This document shows, piece by piece, positions 1-12,477 of a DNA stretch of 64,000 nt. The notes under the pieces are model-generated. The model saw only the letters and a list, made by a program, of their open reading frames with translations. It was not told the DNA's origin and did not search any database. A program made the position numbers and the translations under genes. This DNA comes from Glycine soja (lineage: Eukaryota > Streptophyta > Magnoliopsida > Fabales > Fabaceae), in the NCBI RefSeq assembly GCF_004193775.1, contig NC_041019.1, forward strand, positions 50,133,928-50,197,927, written 5' to 3'. Position 1 is the first letter of the stretch. Each line of letters opens with the position of its first letter.

Positions 1-2
1 TT

Positions 3-749
3 GATTTACCTCATGGAGCAAACTTTGGGGATTATCTTGATGCTAGAGGTTTTGAAGATCTGCTTGAGCATCTTGCTGAGAATGACAGCTCAAGACGAGG
101 AGCACCTCCTGCTGCTGTGTCTTTTGTGAATAATCTGCCACGTGTAGTCATTGGCAAGGAAAATGAGAAGCACGGGGAACTAGTTTGTGCCATTTGCAAG
201 GATGTCTTGACACCCGGCACTGAAGTCAATCAACTTCCATGCTCTCACCTTTATCACAACAATTGTATTTTTCCGTGGTTGAGTGCACGAAATTCATGCC
301 CTCTTTGTCGGTATGAACTTCCAACTGATGATAAGGATTATGAAGAGGGAAAGCAGAACATTGATAGTAGAAATGTGATCCATGAGAGGCAGAGAATAGA
401 TGTAACAGATGATAGTTCTTCTGATGTTTCTGATGGAGATGAGGTGAATGAAGAAACTGGTAGTAGTCAAGGTGGAATACAGCAGGGACTTCTGAGCTCA
501 GGTTCTACCATGAATTCTTCTGCAACAAGAAGTGGTAGAGGAAGATGGTTTTTTCTTGCTGCAGCTCCAATTGTTAGTCTAGTGGGCATTGTTCTTGTCT
601 TGTGGTTAGGTAATAACAACTCTCAGATTGAAGGAAGTAGACATCTGGGCGTTCACTACTTATCCGGGCAAAATCAGCACACCATTCATGCTTATTCCTC
701 TCCAAACCAGAGGGAGGGTAGAAGCAGAAGGTGGTGGTGCCCATTCTAA
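3..749 (+). CDS. RING-H2 E3 ubiquitin ligase with C-terminal membrane anchor (5' partial)
   Basis: The open frame enters from the left edge and ends at TAA 747-749, so the N-terminus is missing; no in-frame ATG is visible before the RING, and the upstream residues (DLPHGANFGDYLDARGFEDL) look like ordinary coding sequence. The RING-H2 finger lies at 186-308: CAIC, then LPCSHLYHNNC, then CPLC, giving the C-x2-C / C-x-H-x3-H-x2-C / C-x2-C ligand set. It is followed by an acidic, Ser-rich linker and one hydrophobic helix at about 546-611 (WFFLAAAPIVSLVGIVLVLW). The protein ends in an unusual basic/aromatic tail, RSRRWWCPF. RING-H2 proteins of this type recruit E2-ubiquitin and ubiquitinate substrates; a membrane location is inferred from the single helix. 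The substrate is unknown. Confidence 0.9.
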   Translation, partial: DLPHGANFGDYLDARGFEDLLEHLAENDSSRRGAPPAAVSFVNNLPRVVIGKENEKHGELVCAICKDVLTPGTEVNQLPCSHLYHNNCIFPWLSARNSCPLCRYELPTDDKDYEEGKQNIDSRNVIHERQRIDVTDDSSSDVSDGDEVNEETGSSQGGIQQGLLSSGSTMNSSATRSGRGRWFFLAAAPIVSLVGIVLVLWLGNNNSQIEGSRHLGVHYLSGQNQHTIHAYSSPNQREGRSRRWWCPF

Positions 750-3495
750 GTGCTTCTTGATTTGTCTATCAATATGCCTCATGATGGCCACTTGGGATGA
801 AATTTTTAACTGACTCATGGCGTGCCTTTTGTCCTCAGTCCTCACTAATTCAAGAAGACATGTACAGATTTTAGTTTGTAATATCGTATCTGCTTTTGTT
901 TCTTGTTTCCTTTTTTTCCTAGTTTGTGCTTCAAGGACCTTATGTCTAAATATTTGATTATCTATTGATGTCTAAATATTTGATCATCTATTGATGTTTT
1001 AATGTGTTAGACCTCATTCAATTTTGGAAAGCACCATTATCCCTATTATTATTATAAGCTTATTTTGTTGCAAATTTTCCAAACCATAGAGTCCATTTTC
1101 TCTATTTAGCAGGTTTTCTGATCCTTAATTAAAACATACAATACAATTCCCTGTGAATTGATTTTTTTTATGGCGTGTTTAGATTACATTAGTTTGTTTT
1201 CAAAATTGCGTCATTGCAGAAGCTTATATTGGTTGTCTCTGATATACACATTTGTAACGTACATTTTTGCCCGTCGTACGCGAAACAATACAGGCTTAGA
1301 CTTACAACCTTTTTATTAAGACTTTTTTCGTTGCATATGCACATGAACAGAATTAACTTTCTCTTGGAAAAAGGAAAATGGAATTTTGGTCCTTTATTTA
1401 CATTTTTTATTTTAGTTTGATTTTTTAAGTTTAAAAAGTTTCACTTTAATCTATTGAAGTTTCTTAGTTAGATTAAATTGATCCCTCTGTTAGCTTATTG
1501 TACTAATTTGATCAATTTGAAAACACATGATAAACTATGAGAGATATCATGTTAGTCAAAATTGATACCGCTAATGCAAAATTTTGACAAAAAGGATCAA
1601 TTTGATCTAATAGGAGAACTATAGGACTAATGTAAAATTTTTAAAATTCAAGAGACTAAATTGAAGCCTAAAATATAAATAGAAAACAAAATTTTATTTT
1701 GATCTAAGAGAAAAATTATAAATTTAACTTTCTTTTGGAAAACATTTCAAATTTCATCAAATTTTAAGACATAGCAACATGGTTAAGAACTTATGTTTCC
1801 AAAAATTGATATAAAGAGATTTTTAATAGGTTTACCTAGAGTTGAATAATAATTATGTATATTGTTTCTTTTATGGTGGATCATCATTACATATGGTCCA
1901 CCTGTGAATCAGTTATTAATTATTAATTATAAAATATAAATACGACATTATCAATTTATTATGATATAAAATAAGTTTTTAAAAATAAAAAATAATTTCT
2001 AATATTAAAAATTATAAAAATACATGTGTGTCCCACCTGAATCTCACATCTCTTATACTATAATTTAATTCAAATATCTTTTTCTTTTATTTTCATCTTC
2101 AACCAAACACAAAGATAAATTTAGAACGAGATGTTTGTTTCAATTGGATACGACAGTTCTCCAATACTATACCACCAAAAAGCACTGATTCTCAATTCCT
2201 AAATATTGTGCAAGAACTCTCTATTGCACTCCTCTTAGAGTTTGTTTAATGCCCTTGAAATAACGAAGAAAGGGATAGAGGAGCATGAAACTAACTGTAC
2301 CGAAATCTTCACACTTCTGCAGTTTGGCACGCTAGAAATAGAAATACCAAGGAAATTCTTTTAAAAAAAGAAGCCCCACTAGGCAAAATTTCTTCGCCAA
2401 ACACTTAAAGAAATGCGAGGAAATGAACAATACTTTTTCACAGCAACACATAGAATTTATGCCCTCCTCCACTCTGGTTCTTATAAGAATATTAGTTTTT
2501 TTAGTCAATATCATTCTTTTTAAACAACTTTAATTCCAATATTTCTTCTCTGTTTTACTTTATTTCTCTTTCACAAACAACCTCTGCTTTTACTCTATTT
2601 CTCTTTTCTTTCTCATCTATATTTCTTCACCCCCACCCACACACCAAACAGGACTGATATCTCTTCGACCAGATGCTCCTTAGAATTGATACCCCTGGAC
2701 CTAGGGAGTTCGTCCTTTTATATCAGCCTTGATGGATTATCAGTCCTAATAGGTATCGATCCTAGGACTAAGCTACAAAACTTAATAAAAATCTTACATA
2801 AGAACTAAGTGGTAAAACTTCATAAAAATCACTTCTGGGTATTCGGTCTTCAATCAAATAGCTGGAATTAGTGATCCACCTTAGAAGTCATACATGTAAA
2901 ATAGTGAAAAATAATCTTCTAGACGTTTTTTTGGTCTAGTTACTGGTTTATATCAATATATGTGAACATCATGTTTATGCATTTCTGTGTAAAAGTTATC
3001 GATGTAAAATTTTCATTTACACCACCTGCGACAAAAATAAGCAAGGCAATAATTACGCTTTTCTTAGGCTACTAAGTTATGACAAAAAACAAATCTCTTT
3101 TGATGAAACAGGGAAGGATGTCTTTTTGTGTTATAAACTAATCGGAATCAAATTGAGTGACAATGAATGATGTGTAACCTATTCAAGCGTGGCATGTGAA
3201 TATAATGATTGATAATTCCTCTCGTACATCCTAATAATGCATTGAAAAAATATTCCAGTATATTGCTGGTGAATGGGTTCTCCAAACCAATTTGGAATAG
3301 TTAGTAGACTAATGGTTTAAAATAAACAATTAAACTTTGAAAAGGGTGTTTTCCAGCTTTTCTTAACAAACATAAATCGGTAGAAAGCAGACATTTTGAT
3401 CGTGATCATCATATAAAGGCTCTTTGTATAAAATATTGGTGTTTCTCCACTAATCTAGCATCAAAATGAATTGGATCAAATTGCTATATACAGTC
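750..3495. other. Intergenic between the RING ligase and PILS genes (3' ends converge)
   Basis: AT-rich and without a convincing coding exon. It should contain both 3' UTRs. A perfect-period 26-bp tandem duplication with one mismatch is at 942-993. At about 1370-1680 a stretch has roughly inverted, repeat-like ends (ggtcctttatttac near the left, gagactaaattgaagcc near the right) and resembles a degenerate DNA-transposon derivative. Nothing else could be assigned. Confidence 0.5.
942..993. repeat. 26-bp tandem duplication
   Basis: Two adjacent units beginning atgtctaaatatttgat, 942-967 and 968-993, differing at one base (t/c). It lies in the likely 3' UTR or downstream region of the RING-H2 gene. 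Confidence 0.85.
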
Positions 3496-6400
3496 TCAGA
3501 AGAGTATGTTTAGATATAGAATAATCCATCCTGCCATTGAGAATATAGCAAAAATATGAACCCAAAACAGTACAGCAGCTGCATCCCTTCCACAACCTCT
3601 TAAATTAGCAACAGCACCTGTTAGCAAGTGAAAAAAATTGTGTAAAGAATCAACACAAAAATACTCGTCCTTACAAAGTCCAACATTTTTTTGTTATTCG
3701 TTAACTACTATATAACATCAATCTTGTTTACAAGTGAGAAAAATCGTTAGAGAAACTTGAGACTACTAAAAAGCCAAAGCAGCAACTATTTCCCCCCTTT
3801 CCACCCACTTTGCCAACCCAAAACCTTTCTGCTAGTTATGTGTGTGGTTTAACAGAGTTTGTACTTTGTTTAAATGTCTCTACCAGTAAGGAGTAGGATA
3901 AATGTGTGTGCTATACCTGCAAGGACAGATGTTGGCATTGAATGCTGAAGGAGGAGGACAAATCGAAACATCTTATCATCAGGGGGAAGAAAACCAAGCT
4001 TGTCAGCCAACATGACAATCCCAAGTCCAACAGGAGGCACTATAAGTAACCTTGCAAAAATAATAGCAGCAGTTGTCTGAAAACCAAGTTTTGAACTTCC
4101 AGGTCCTGCAACCAAGACAAAATGCCAGCCATGATTAATTTAAATGCTTTGGTCAAAAGATCATTTGATTCATACAAACTTGACAAGTGACATTGGTTAA
4201 ATATAATGAGAACACTATGACATAAACTTACCATCAATAAGGTTGCCTCCTAGTGCCAACAGAATGCAAGGAATCATGGCCTCCCTGATCACCAAAGGAA
4301 CTATTAGACTGTATAAACTATAATAGCATCATAACGATCCCTAAATGACTTCTGGCTGAGAAAAAATAATTTGTTATCAGTTTTATAAAACTAAGATACT
4401 GTAACTTAGATCCAAAACACTTTTTTGAAGTTTATTGGATTGACTAATAGACAAGATTGAAATGTTTTCCTGAAAATATTTTGTTTTGAGAGAAAAGAAG
4501 AGAAAGAGGGAGGAAGATAAGATATCCTCTTCTATACCAATAGCTGAGCAGAAATAAAATATTGACCCCAAATAATTTAAAGTTTATATAGTTGTAAACC
4601 TAGTTAAAAGAAGAATAATTAGGTGGAACTCTGAGTTACTACAGGCCTACTCTTTGCTATTTCTGATAGTAAATGTTTTACTATGTTGTTGCTTCTTTTT
4701 CTAAAAAAATGGTTCAATTGCCAATACCATCCTAAACTTTTAGCCAAGGACTTAAACCATCAATGTGACCAAAAATTCCAATAAGTGATTGATTATCCTT
4801 TAAAAATATTATCCATGGCCAAAAAGAAAACAAAATTGTTAATGTAAAAGTTGGTATTTTGTTCAATAATAGACTAGTGAATACTTATATTATAAAAGAA
4901 AATAAACTAAATTTCAGAGCACACTCTACATAAACATAAAAACATCCATTTCATTAATTAAATGGGCATACCCAAGGATCATGCAGCTGTCTGTGAAGAA
5001 GAACAGTGGGCCATCAGGTGTAAAGATCAGTTTCTTGAGAAATGGGATTGCCCCTAGTGTCATGGCAAGGATCTGCAAAACACATACAATACTTCAACTA
5101 AAAAGCAACTCCATTAATACATCAACATGACACTGGTCTATTTACCAAAATAATAGTAAACTAGTTCACAAACATTACTTCTACTTTAACAAGTTTACAT
5201 GTAAAGTATTTGCTCAGGGTATTTGATTATTATGAAAGTAGGTAATCCTACACATCTGTTTCCTACTGGTTTTTAAGCATAGAAGAAAAAAGAAAGTTCA
5301 AGACCACTATCCTCAATGCTTTGACTAGAACTATTCTTGACCAGGTTGCTCTGGTTCTAAATTGGATGCTAACGGAATCATCCACCAGAGATCCAGATTT
5401 TTAGTTTACAAATGTGTTTCTCTAATTGATCTATCAGATTTTGCAGAAAACACATCATGCATAAATTAGATAATCCTATCAGGACAAGTAGGGTATAACC
5501 TCTAAACACATGTTGAATCAAAATGGAGAGGGGTGAGGAGAATCCAGTATATAAAATGAAAAAAGAAAAACTAGATAATTATAAGTTCAATAAAGAAAAT
5601 CTTACTGATGCAATGATAGGGGGTTGAAGAATTTGCTTAAGCTTCAATTTCTCATACAGGAATGCCAAGACGTCTTTAATCTGCACTAACAAACATGTGT
5701 TAACCTCATATCCGGGGAAGAAAGACATATAAAGGAGTAAAACAGGCACTCACCAGAAATTTGAGTGCATAAATATAAAAAATAAATCATCACAATAATT
5801 CATTCAGAGGCCAAATAGAGAAATTTTAGAAGTTGAACTTGAAGGATATAATATACGAAAAAAAATTCAAACAAAAATGCATGTCAAGACAAATTATAGA
5901 ACATAGTTAAGAAAATAACATGAAGCCATGTAAACTCTTATTTTTACACAAAACAGTCATGAAGACAGTCACAATACAGTACAGATTGGTACATATTTCA
6001 ATGATCACATGGCACAGTAGTCAAGTGTCATCTACTCAACAAAAGTGCAAAAAGAAGGGGGAAATTCTGATTTAGATTATAGGTAAATATACTTGAGAAA
6101 ATCATAGCATCACTATGTACATGGTTGTCACACCTTGCCAGGGGGACAAAAATAAGTCAATCTCACCTCCCACTTCTTATTTTGAGCTGTTGAAGTGACC
6201 CCCTCCTCCTTAGCGAGCAATGGAGCTTGTTCAGGTGTAGCATCACTCATTGGAGTGCTCTTTAAGGGAACACTTTCATTATCAATCTCAAATGAGCCTT
6301 CTGGAGGAGGTGCCAACATTTGAAATACATATGTATATAGGATGATAGCACCAACCTACGACAAATGAGAATTAATAACTCCCAATCAGTACTAGGTTTT

Positions 6401-7466
6401 TGTTTTAATGAGAGTAGAATATCTAGAACAATATTAGACATATGAACTAGTCTAAATTATAATAAAGACCCTATATATTGAAAATTCCTTAAGTGAATGA
6501 ATATAATGAACAAGATACCAACACAACTAGGACAAGATGCAGTAGTCAGCAAGAAATCAAGAACCTACCCACTGGCCAAATGATATATAGGCAGTTCCAT
6601 CTGTGCTGCATTTTTCCATGTCTCCAAAGGGATTGGATTGGTCTCGACACAAAGCAGAAATCAGGACAAGTGGAACATTCCCAATATTCCCTGCAAAATA
6701 ATTTGCAATCATAAGACTCAAGACAAAGCAAAACCAACACATGGACTCAAAAAACCCCCTCACTCAAGATGAAGGTGTCCATGTCCAAGTCCAGGACTCA
6801 AGCAAGATTCCAAATGTAAAGAAAGAAAAACAGAGTTGACTCACGACTGGCTTACCGATTCCAATCTGTACAATTGTAAACTTAAAGAAAGGGTATGGAG
6901 GACGGACAATCGTGGCAACAACAAAACCAATGAGTGAGCCTGCTATGGAACTCAGAACAACATTCATAGGAATAAACCACCTACATAGAAATTAAAGATC
7001 AATAATTTGGTGTGTGTGCGTGTGGAATTTGAATACAAAATAATAAAAAGGGGAAAATAAAAGTGGTGGGAATGGGATACTAGTTACCACAACATACCAA
7101 GCAAGCATCTTCTCCAAGGTAACAGCTTGTCCCAATTGGGAGAAAATCAAGCAAGGTAGCAAGAGAGTAAACACCAGCTGCAAGAGCCAACAAAAGGGTG
7201 AATGAGAATTTGATGGCACATGCCACATGCATCATCATACACACAGCACACACACACACACATGCATACATACATACCCCATTCAAAAGCTTTCTTCCAG
7301 AAGCAGGCAAGATGTTAACATACTTGGAAGCCATAAGGAGTCCCAAGGAGCACATGGTGAACACTTTAACTATGGGCATCACAGCAATTTTGATTGACCC
7401 CAACAAGGATTCTCCTCCTGCACCCTCATTTTGCAGGGCCAACAGGATCCTCTCCACCGTGGCCAT
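3496..7466 (-). CDS. PIN-LIKES (PILS) auxin transport facilitator, PILS6-like
   Basis: Ten coding exons read on the minus strand: 7466-7278, 7177-7098, 6980-6856, 6690-6569, 6355-6167, 5680-5606, 5072-4972, 4284-4232, 4105-3917, 3617-3496. All have GT/AG borders, phases agree, and they total 1245 nt (414 aa plus stop). The start ATG at 7464-7466 gives MATVERILLALQNE; the next upstream ATG lies in probable leader. The exon peptides match the PILS/auxin efflux carrier family along its whole length: IKIAVMPIVKVFTMC, KYVNILPASGRKLLNG, LLLPCLIFSQLGQAVT, VRPPYPFFKFTIVQIG, NIGNVPLV, ISFGQWV, FTDSCMILG, ADKLGFLPPDDKMFRF, LLQHSMPTSVLAG, and the C-terminal AVANLRGCGRDAAAVLFW...AGWIILYLNILF. PILS proteins sit in the ER membrane and limit nuclear auxin signalling by sequestering auxin. 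A variable hydrophilic loop (APPPEGSFEIDNE... to ...AQNKKWE) separates two hydrophobic halves. Nothing looks broken. The subfamily call (PILS6 rather than PILS2/5/7) rests on remembered similarity. Confidence 0.93.
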
Positions 7467-7700
7467 TGCTATTTGGTGCCCAAAAACCAATTCAATCTGA
7501 AACTGTTCCCAGACATAAAAATTAGACTCCTTGATTGAATAAAAACATTCCACAATTTAAGACAACCCAGAATCACAAACACAATTCAAAAACAAAAAAG
7601 ATGAAACTTTCAAATCAATGACTTTAACTCATGCACCTATGAAGGAGCTGAAGAAGATCTTGGTCTTGCACCGTCTTTGGCTTGAGAGAGAGAAAGAAAA
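7467..7700 (-). promoter_or_regulatory. PILS 5' leader with probable 5' UTR intron
   Basis: Upstream of the PILS ATG, a plausible acceptor (gaacag, 7503-7505) precedes a 36-nt leader exon 7502-7467. A plausible donor (atag|gtgcat) lies at 7637/7636. Beyond it is a CT-rich tract typical of plant 5' UTRs (about 7680-7705 on the minus strand). This suggests a 5' UTR intron at 7503-7636. It is inferred from splice motifs only. Confidence 0.4.
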
Positions 7701-9431
7701 AAAAAAGGTTTATTATGTTATGGGTCAGTGTGTATGTTATGCCTTCAGCTACAGCACATGAATACGAATATGATTCTGTTCTGTTATTCTCAATTTTTTT
7801 CTCTCTCTTCCTTGGACCTAAGTATGGAGACACGAAATCAACAAACAGAAACACCCCTCAAATTTAAATGATGTAAATGTAAAATTGATGTAACTTTAAT
7901 TAACATACTTGTTCTTCTTCATCCCAAATTAATGAAAAAGATTGTTAGTTACAAACAAGTCGAAAGCAAGGGAAGTCAACATGTCCACACATATTTGTAT
8001 CAATTTTTTCATTTCTTTTCTTTTTTTTTCATGGGGTTACAACGCCAATACTCAATTCTTTCCCTTCCAACTTACGTAACCACCATTCTTCTATGCTATT
8101 TGAATACACTGATATAAATAATACTAAAATTTCAATAATTATTGTTATATAAGTTCATATTACTAGTAAAAAAATATAGAAAATCTTACACTTTCAATGA
8201 AGAACAATTATTAATTTGGATTTAGAAATTTAAGTAATTCAATTTTATGTGATAATTTTTTTTTATTAAAATATGTTGTTCAAATAATGTATTACCTGTC
8301 AAAAAAATAATGCATTAAAAAATTATTTGAGGTTCTAATAAATTTTAGAGATATTTTGATTAACTAAAATCATAAAATTTCAAATTTCACCGCAAAGTAA
8401 AAATTTGAAAATTTTAATCTTTACTTTTTAAGAGATTTCCGTAGATTGGATTCAATCAGTTTTGAAGAAAAAAATCATCAAATTCAGTTACATTAGTTTT
8501 TTTAATTCATCCTCTAATTGATTTAATCTCAAATTTATAAATAAAAACATATATGTATGTATAAGTTTGTTATATAATGGACTAAATTCGTTTTCAAAAT
8601 TCAATCCAATCCAATAAATTTTTTGGATTTTTTCTTATTTCCAATTTTTTTGTTTGTTTTTTAATTGACCTTTTTTCTATTTTTATTGGATTATATTAAT
8701 TTATGAATTAATCTACTTTATTTTTCTCTGCTCTCCTCATCGTATTATCTCTCCTCCTTTCTCTTCTTCCTCTCATCTCTTTCCTCTCTTGTCTTTCTCT
8801 ACTAACATTGAATTTCAGAGAGTAAAATTGAAATTTACTTATTTTGCAAGGATAAAGATAATGATTTAAAACTTTTTAAAGAATAAAATATAAATAATTA
8901 TTTTACAGAACTAAAATCAAAAGTCATTATTTTTATAAGGATTAAAAATATATTTAAGTCTTTAAACAATTAAATATTATAAAATTATAAAATATTTTCT
9001 TATATTGAATTATTAAATATTTAAATTTTGACTAATTAATAGTTATTTTCAATAAATTTTTTTATTAATATTTTAGTTTTAAAAATATTTTATTTTTGCA
9101 TATGATGGAAATTGACTTGTCCTATTTCTAAGAATTTGAAATTGAAAAAAAAATCTAAATTGATATTTTCAAGCAAAACATTTTAAAAAGTGAAAGAAAT
9201 TTAACTCAAACCAATTCAAATTTCAAGCCTTTCTAATTCTGTTGAATCTTAAAATTCCTAAAAGAATATTATCATTTTTTTAATCTATAGGTTATAATTT
9301 TAAATTATAGAACAAATAAATTTAGATTACATGTGCTGCAAATGTAAATATTTTTATATTGTCAAACTAATAAAAAAATATTCTAAATATAATTTTTATA
9401 TCGAGCAAGTAGGAATTTTTTTTTTCCATTC

Positions 9432-9543
9432 AGTAGAATTGCCAATTAATTTTGTGCTTTTTTGCATAAAAATTAGGCCCAAAATTAAGTAGAATTGCCA
9501 ATTAATTTTGTGCTTTTTTGCATAAAAATTAGGCCCAAAATTA
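9432..9543. repeat. 56-bp perfect tandem duplication
   Basis: Two identical units, 9432-9487 and 9488-9543, each starting agtagaattgccaatt and ending aggcccaaaatta. I saw no mismatch, so the duplication is recent. Confidence 0.92.
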
Positions 9544-11489
9544 CTGACAACTATGTCATCGATAATTTTAACGCCTATTCAAACAAAAACTTACATGTGA
9601 ATTTATTGACTGCTTAGTTGACATTATGACTGTAGGAAAGGATGTTTTCCATTAGTGATAGTCAAGTCATTGGTAAGTAGGTGTGTTTATACATATTTAT
9701 ATATTTTTATTCATAAAATTTATAATATCACTTATTTTTATTTCTTATAAATTTATAAAATTATCATATAATTAAATATATTTTTACTAATTATTTGAGT
9801 TAAGATACATAAATTTTTTATTATTAGTTATATAATGATATATAAAAATATTTAATATTTTAAATTATTTTTATTATATATTTTATCTTTTATTTAGTAC
9901 TTTCTAAGAAAATTTAAAAGTAAGATTATAATAACAAAAATGTATTCAATCTAAACCATTTTAAATTTGGTAGGATGGAATTAAAAGTTTAAATTAAATT
10001 GATTGAATTATAAATTAACAAATTGGAATAATTAAATTAAATAATTTTCCTCTTCAAAATTGATCTAATCCAATCCAGAAGCATCCATATTGATACTGAT
10101 TGGTAGATTTTTATGTTGTTTCCTTACCAATGGATTGGTCTTCAATAAGGATATTTTTCCTTTAGTGACACTTAAGCCATCAAGAGTGACTGTTGAATTT
10201 TGTTTATGTTTCCCATTATAGATAGATTGGAAGTTAGTTGGTAGGTTATTTTTCTCTTACCGAGGGTTAAGCTGTTGGTAGTTTAATTCTTTGTAAGGTT
10301 TGCCTAAATGAACTATCGTGACTCTTCTTTCTCATTTTATTCTTCTAGAAATAGTTTGATTGAGTTTCAAATTGTCTCTGATTATTATAAACGATTAGTT
10401 TTTAAAGCTCGAATAAATTCTCAATTCAATTATCTCATTGCAACTTGCAAGGAAGAAAAATATTAACACAAGTAGTCAATATTACAATAGAATTTGTGCT
10501 TCTAAAGAGATAAAAATGCTTACGAGAAGAAATATATTCACTTGCCAAACACTCTATTCTTGTGTTCATCATTTGTAATATCTTAGAGAGTGTTTTTAAG
10601 ACTTTATGTATCGTACATTTACTCATTTAGCGATTAGCTAGAAAGGGAGAAAAATAGAGAAAAAATAGAAAGAAACTCGTAAGATTAATCAAGTGGATAT
10701 GATGCTTCTAGATGGTAAGTTTGCACACACACATGCACACACCCACGCTTTTGAAAGTACTTATACAAATTTCAAGTAAATTTATAACTGTAAATTATTT
10801 TTAATTTATTTAAATAAAATTTCAAGTAAAACTTTTTAAAACAAATTTGTTTTGAATTATTTAATAAGTTTGTTAATTAAGTTTATAAACAAATTTTCAT
10901 AATTTTTATATTGAATATGCATTATTTAATTAAAATATTTATCTTAACGTATTTATATTGCTAGCTCAAAAAAATTCAACAAATAAGACTTGATTAACAT
11001 ACAAATTTTGCTACATTGAATTTAGTTTAAATATTCTGATAGTGTAATTTTTTTTATATATACTATCATCCATTATAACTTGTCTTCTACTAATCTCCAT
11101 ACCCGACGTTGCCTAGGTAGTTTTTATATTTAAAAGTTTATTCATATTTTAGTCATATATGTATATGCATATTAGTGTGTATGTAAACATGTATGAACAA
11201 AAAATACATTAGGTTATTTATCACATGATTTTTTTTTATATAAACACATCGAACAACTTCAAAATTAAAAATTTATTACAATTATATTTTGTTAAATACT
11301 TCATTGTATACAATATTTTTTGTTGGGAATAATCTTTTTTTTTTCTTCATCACATATTAATACTTTCAAGTCAATCATATTTTTTACTCTTGATATTGGA
11401 GCATATAATTATCAATGTCAGCCTCTGATGGTAATGATGCACTAGATGACAATGTTGATGAATGCACTTAGCGTATATTTGCATTTGAC

Positions 11490-11760
11490 ATTCATGTGAG
11501 ATGGCCAACAGTGCAACGCTTGAGTTTCCATTTACTTAGACAACATGTTGTTATATTCAGAGATACATAACAAACTGATAATGTGTATTTTATCATAATA
11601 TTGACAATAAAACTTTGTTTCTGGCATAAATGGATGTTAATGTTAAATATCCTGAAGCTCAGGAGCTAACATTTGGTCAATTCTTGAATTTTTTTGCGTG
11701 TGACACTGATTCAAATGAATGAAAACATGGAAAAAGTAGTCAGTCTATTAGAAGAATTTT
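11490..11760 (+). mobile_element. Helitron Rep/helicase relic (degenerate)
   Basis: Two adjacent pieces read like the Helitron helicase-like N-terminal region. One reads FDIHVRWPTVQRLSFHLLRQ then VVIFRDT and a stop, from about 11491. After a frame change the second reads DVNVKYPEAQELTFGQF then LNFFACDTDSNE and a TGA where Trp is expected, from about 11633. The order and spacing match plant Helitron replicase/helicase proteins (the 'RLSFHL ... KYPEA.ELTF..F' blocks). It has stops and frameshifts and is dead. Helitron ends were not found. Confidence 0.7.
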
Positions 11761-12477
11761 TAAATTCACTAAGTAAGTCTAATTTTAAATATTTATGATG
11801 GATACTTAATGTAATTCATAATTGATCTTTTGACCAGACTTGACAATGTGGTGATGAACACTCCCCAAACACATTTCCATTTCCTTATAAATACAACTAG
11901 CTACTTTGTTAAACACTGATTTTAGTGTTAGAGTAGTCTACGCAGGTACATTATATTCCTCAATGCATGTAGAAGATTCCCGCCAACATTGAAAAGATAC
12001 AATAAATCAATGAAGAAACCCCTTGTAGCACGGGATGATTTGAAAGGAGAATTATAAAAAATAATAATAATAATGAGTGTGTGTTATATATTATCTTAAC
12101 TATATATTTTGGTTCCTTCAATTTTTTTATCTCTAGCTATGCGACTATGTATGTGTGTATGCATGGACGAGTATTTGTGAGTGTCGAGTATGTATACTTA
12201 TTTTTATCAACAAATGTTAATTGTTAGTTTTTGTTAGGAAGAGAATTTAAACTCATGGCTTCTTTCTCTTTTCCTTCTTTTATCACTAAGTCAATCTTAC
12301 ACTCTAGTAAATCCATGTTAATACATATAAGTGGAAAGAGATATTAGATTTTTTCTTTAAGAAAAAATTATTAAATCATAAAAGGTTTTTTATTCATGCT
12401 TCATCCAACCCAACAAAGTTGCAAACAAACTAGCTAGTCTTAGTTACATGTTGGGACAACATAACACTGAACTTGAA

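Larger units (their letters stand above)
7467..12477. other. Intergenic, PILS promoter side to CYP714 copy 1
   Basis: Very AT-rich. It holds the PILS leader, a 56-bp tandem duplication (9432-9543), a Helitron helicase relic (11490-11760) and short CA-rich tracts (about 10725-10747). Around 9550-10290 several short motifs of the type ttggta/taccaa recur, as in subterminal regions of CACTA-like transposons, but no ends could be defined. No gene was seen. Confidence 0.5.

Noticed and set aside
7198..7500. Plus-strand 100-codon frame across PILS exon 1
   Set aside because: Antisense of the PILS coding exon plus a CA microsatellite. No independent support.
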